Source: Marihabitans asiaticum (lineage in GTDB: Bacteria > Actinomycetota > Actinomycetes > Actinomycetales > Dermatophilaceae). Taken from it: 64,000 nt of DNA. Under the pieces are notes generated by a model. The model was not told where the DNA came from. It made no database searches and saw only the letters and a program-made list of their open reading frames with translations. Within the stretch, counting starts at the first letter, position 1. Each line of letters begins with the position of its first letter. The translations under genes and the position numbers were made by a program. Shown piece after piece: positions 63,549-64,000 of this stretch. The stretch spans positions 1 to 64,000 of the forward strand of contig NZ_VIUW01000005.1 in assembly GCF_007828725.1 (NCBI RefSeq), written 5' to 3'.

Positions 63549-64000
63549 ATGCGAGCCCTCGTCAAGACCGCGCCGGGACCCGGCCTGGAGATGACCGACG
63601 TCCCTGAGCCGACACCGGGGCCGCGCGAGGTGAAGATCCGGGTGCTCCGGGCGGGCCTGTGCGGCACCGACCTGCACCTGCACGACTGGGACGAGTGGGC
63701 CGCCTCCGTCGTGCGCACCCCCCAGATCATCGGGCACGAGTTCAGCGGCGTCGTCGCCGAGATCGGCGAGGACGTCACCGACGTCGCCGTCGGCGCGCTC
63801 GTCTCCGGCGAGGGTCACATCGTCTGCGGCCGCTGCCGGAACTGCCGGGCCGGGCGGCGCCACCTGTGCATCAACACCGAGGGGGTCGGGGTCAACCGGG
63901 ACGGGGCCTTCGCCGACTACGTCGTCCTCCCGGCGAGCAACGTCTGGGTCCAGCCCGAGGGCTTCGACCCCGACCTCGCCGCGGTCTTCGACCCCCTCGG
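63549..64000 (+). CDS. tdh: L-threonine 3-dehydrogenase, N-terminal part
   Basis: 150 residues before the right edge. MDR zinc-alcohol-dehydrogenase fold: catalytic zinc ligands in [13 protein letters not shown] and [14 protein letters not shown]; structural zinc [15 protein letters not shown]. The [13 protein letters not shown] segment and [15 protein letters not shown] favour threonine dehydrogenase over generic sorbitol-type enzymes. ATG with AAGGAG 13-18 nt upstream. The NAD-binding half is outside the window. Confidence 0.88.
   Translation, partial: MRALVKTAPGPGLEMTDVPEPTPGPREVKIRVLRAGLCGTDLHLHDWDEWAASVVRTPQIIGHEFSGVVAEIGEDVTDVAVGALVSGEGHIVCGRCRNCRAGRRHLCINTEGVGVNRDGAFADYVVLPASNVWVQPEGFDPDLAAVFDPL

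Overview
The window is a very GC-rich, gene-dense actinobacterial chromosome segment. The lineage marks are mycothiol synthesis (mshC), the Pup system (arc, dop, pup, pafA, pafB, pafC), rbpA, Ppm1/Lnt, and many DUF families restricted to Actinomycetota. The gene set best fits Micrococcales, probably Intrasporangiaceae/Dermatophilaceae (Janibacter/Tetrasphaera-like); that placement is inference. About 70 protein genes, one tRNA, one IS110-type element, one frame-broken gene, two toxin-antitoxin modules and several short repeats are supported. Genes mostly abut or overlap by 1-16 bp, and no gene-free stretch exceeds about 260 bp.

Layout. 1-7.3 kb: a partial unknown gene, an ABC ATPase, an NfeD/SPFH pair, two TSUP transporters, a SpoU-type rRNA methyltransferase, a PEBP protein and a HipA-like/DUF3037 pair. 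7.36-9.4 kb: tRNA-Leu(GAG), a lower-GC Rossmann protein and a bile-acid-type symporter broken by three frameshifts. 9.4-17.35 kb: M20 peptidase, CorA, a phosphatase-DUF3090-atypical kinase trio, mshC, PAC2 and a HAD phosphatase. 17.4-20.6 kb: an IS110 element with a structured 5' leader (candidate bridge RNA) and a DUF222-HNH gene. 20.65-24.4 kb: metH.

24.4-45.3 kb is the Pup neighbourhood in the order familiar from mycobacteria: site-2 protease, trmI, arc, [PRPP synthetase-like gene and two esterases on the other strand], dop, pup, pafA, two FKBPs, DUF3866, pafB, pafC, tatA, tatC, a lipid kinase, a HelY-like helicase and a 5'-3' exonuclease. The 20S proteasome genes prcB/prcA, which normally sit between pup and pafA, are absent, and ARC lacks the C-terminal proteasome-docking tail. 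This points to pupylation and unfolding without proteasomal degradation.

45.3-55.0 kb: Lrp regulator, lnt-ppm1-fxsA, rbpA with a SigR/SigH-like promoter, an MFS transporter, a VanY-like peptidase, an RlmC-type methyltransferase, an SSB-like protein and a CNNM protein. 55.1-57.6 kb: two convergent toxin-antitoxin modules with clear operators, a DUF3253 gene and a DinB-like gene whose 3' end is tandemly duplicated. 57.6-59.1 kb: PCMT, DUF1697 and DUF4190. 59.1-63.5 kb: a type III polyketide synthase cluster (FAD oxidoreductase, UbiA prenyltransferase, PKS, ICMT-like methyltransferase, alpha/beta hydrolase) resembling Streptomyces srsABC plus prenylation. A partial threonine dehydrogenase runs off the right edge.

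Two window-wide signals stand out. Roughly 27 genes have a TANNNT hexamer ending 6-8 nt before the start codon, indicating widespread leaderless transcription; I used this to choose starts. The octamer CCCCTTCG/CGAAGGGG occurs about 48 times by eye against about 5 expected, on both strands, sometimes as perfect palindromes.
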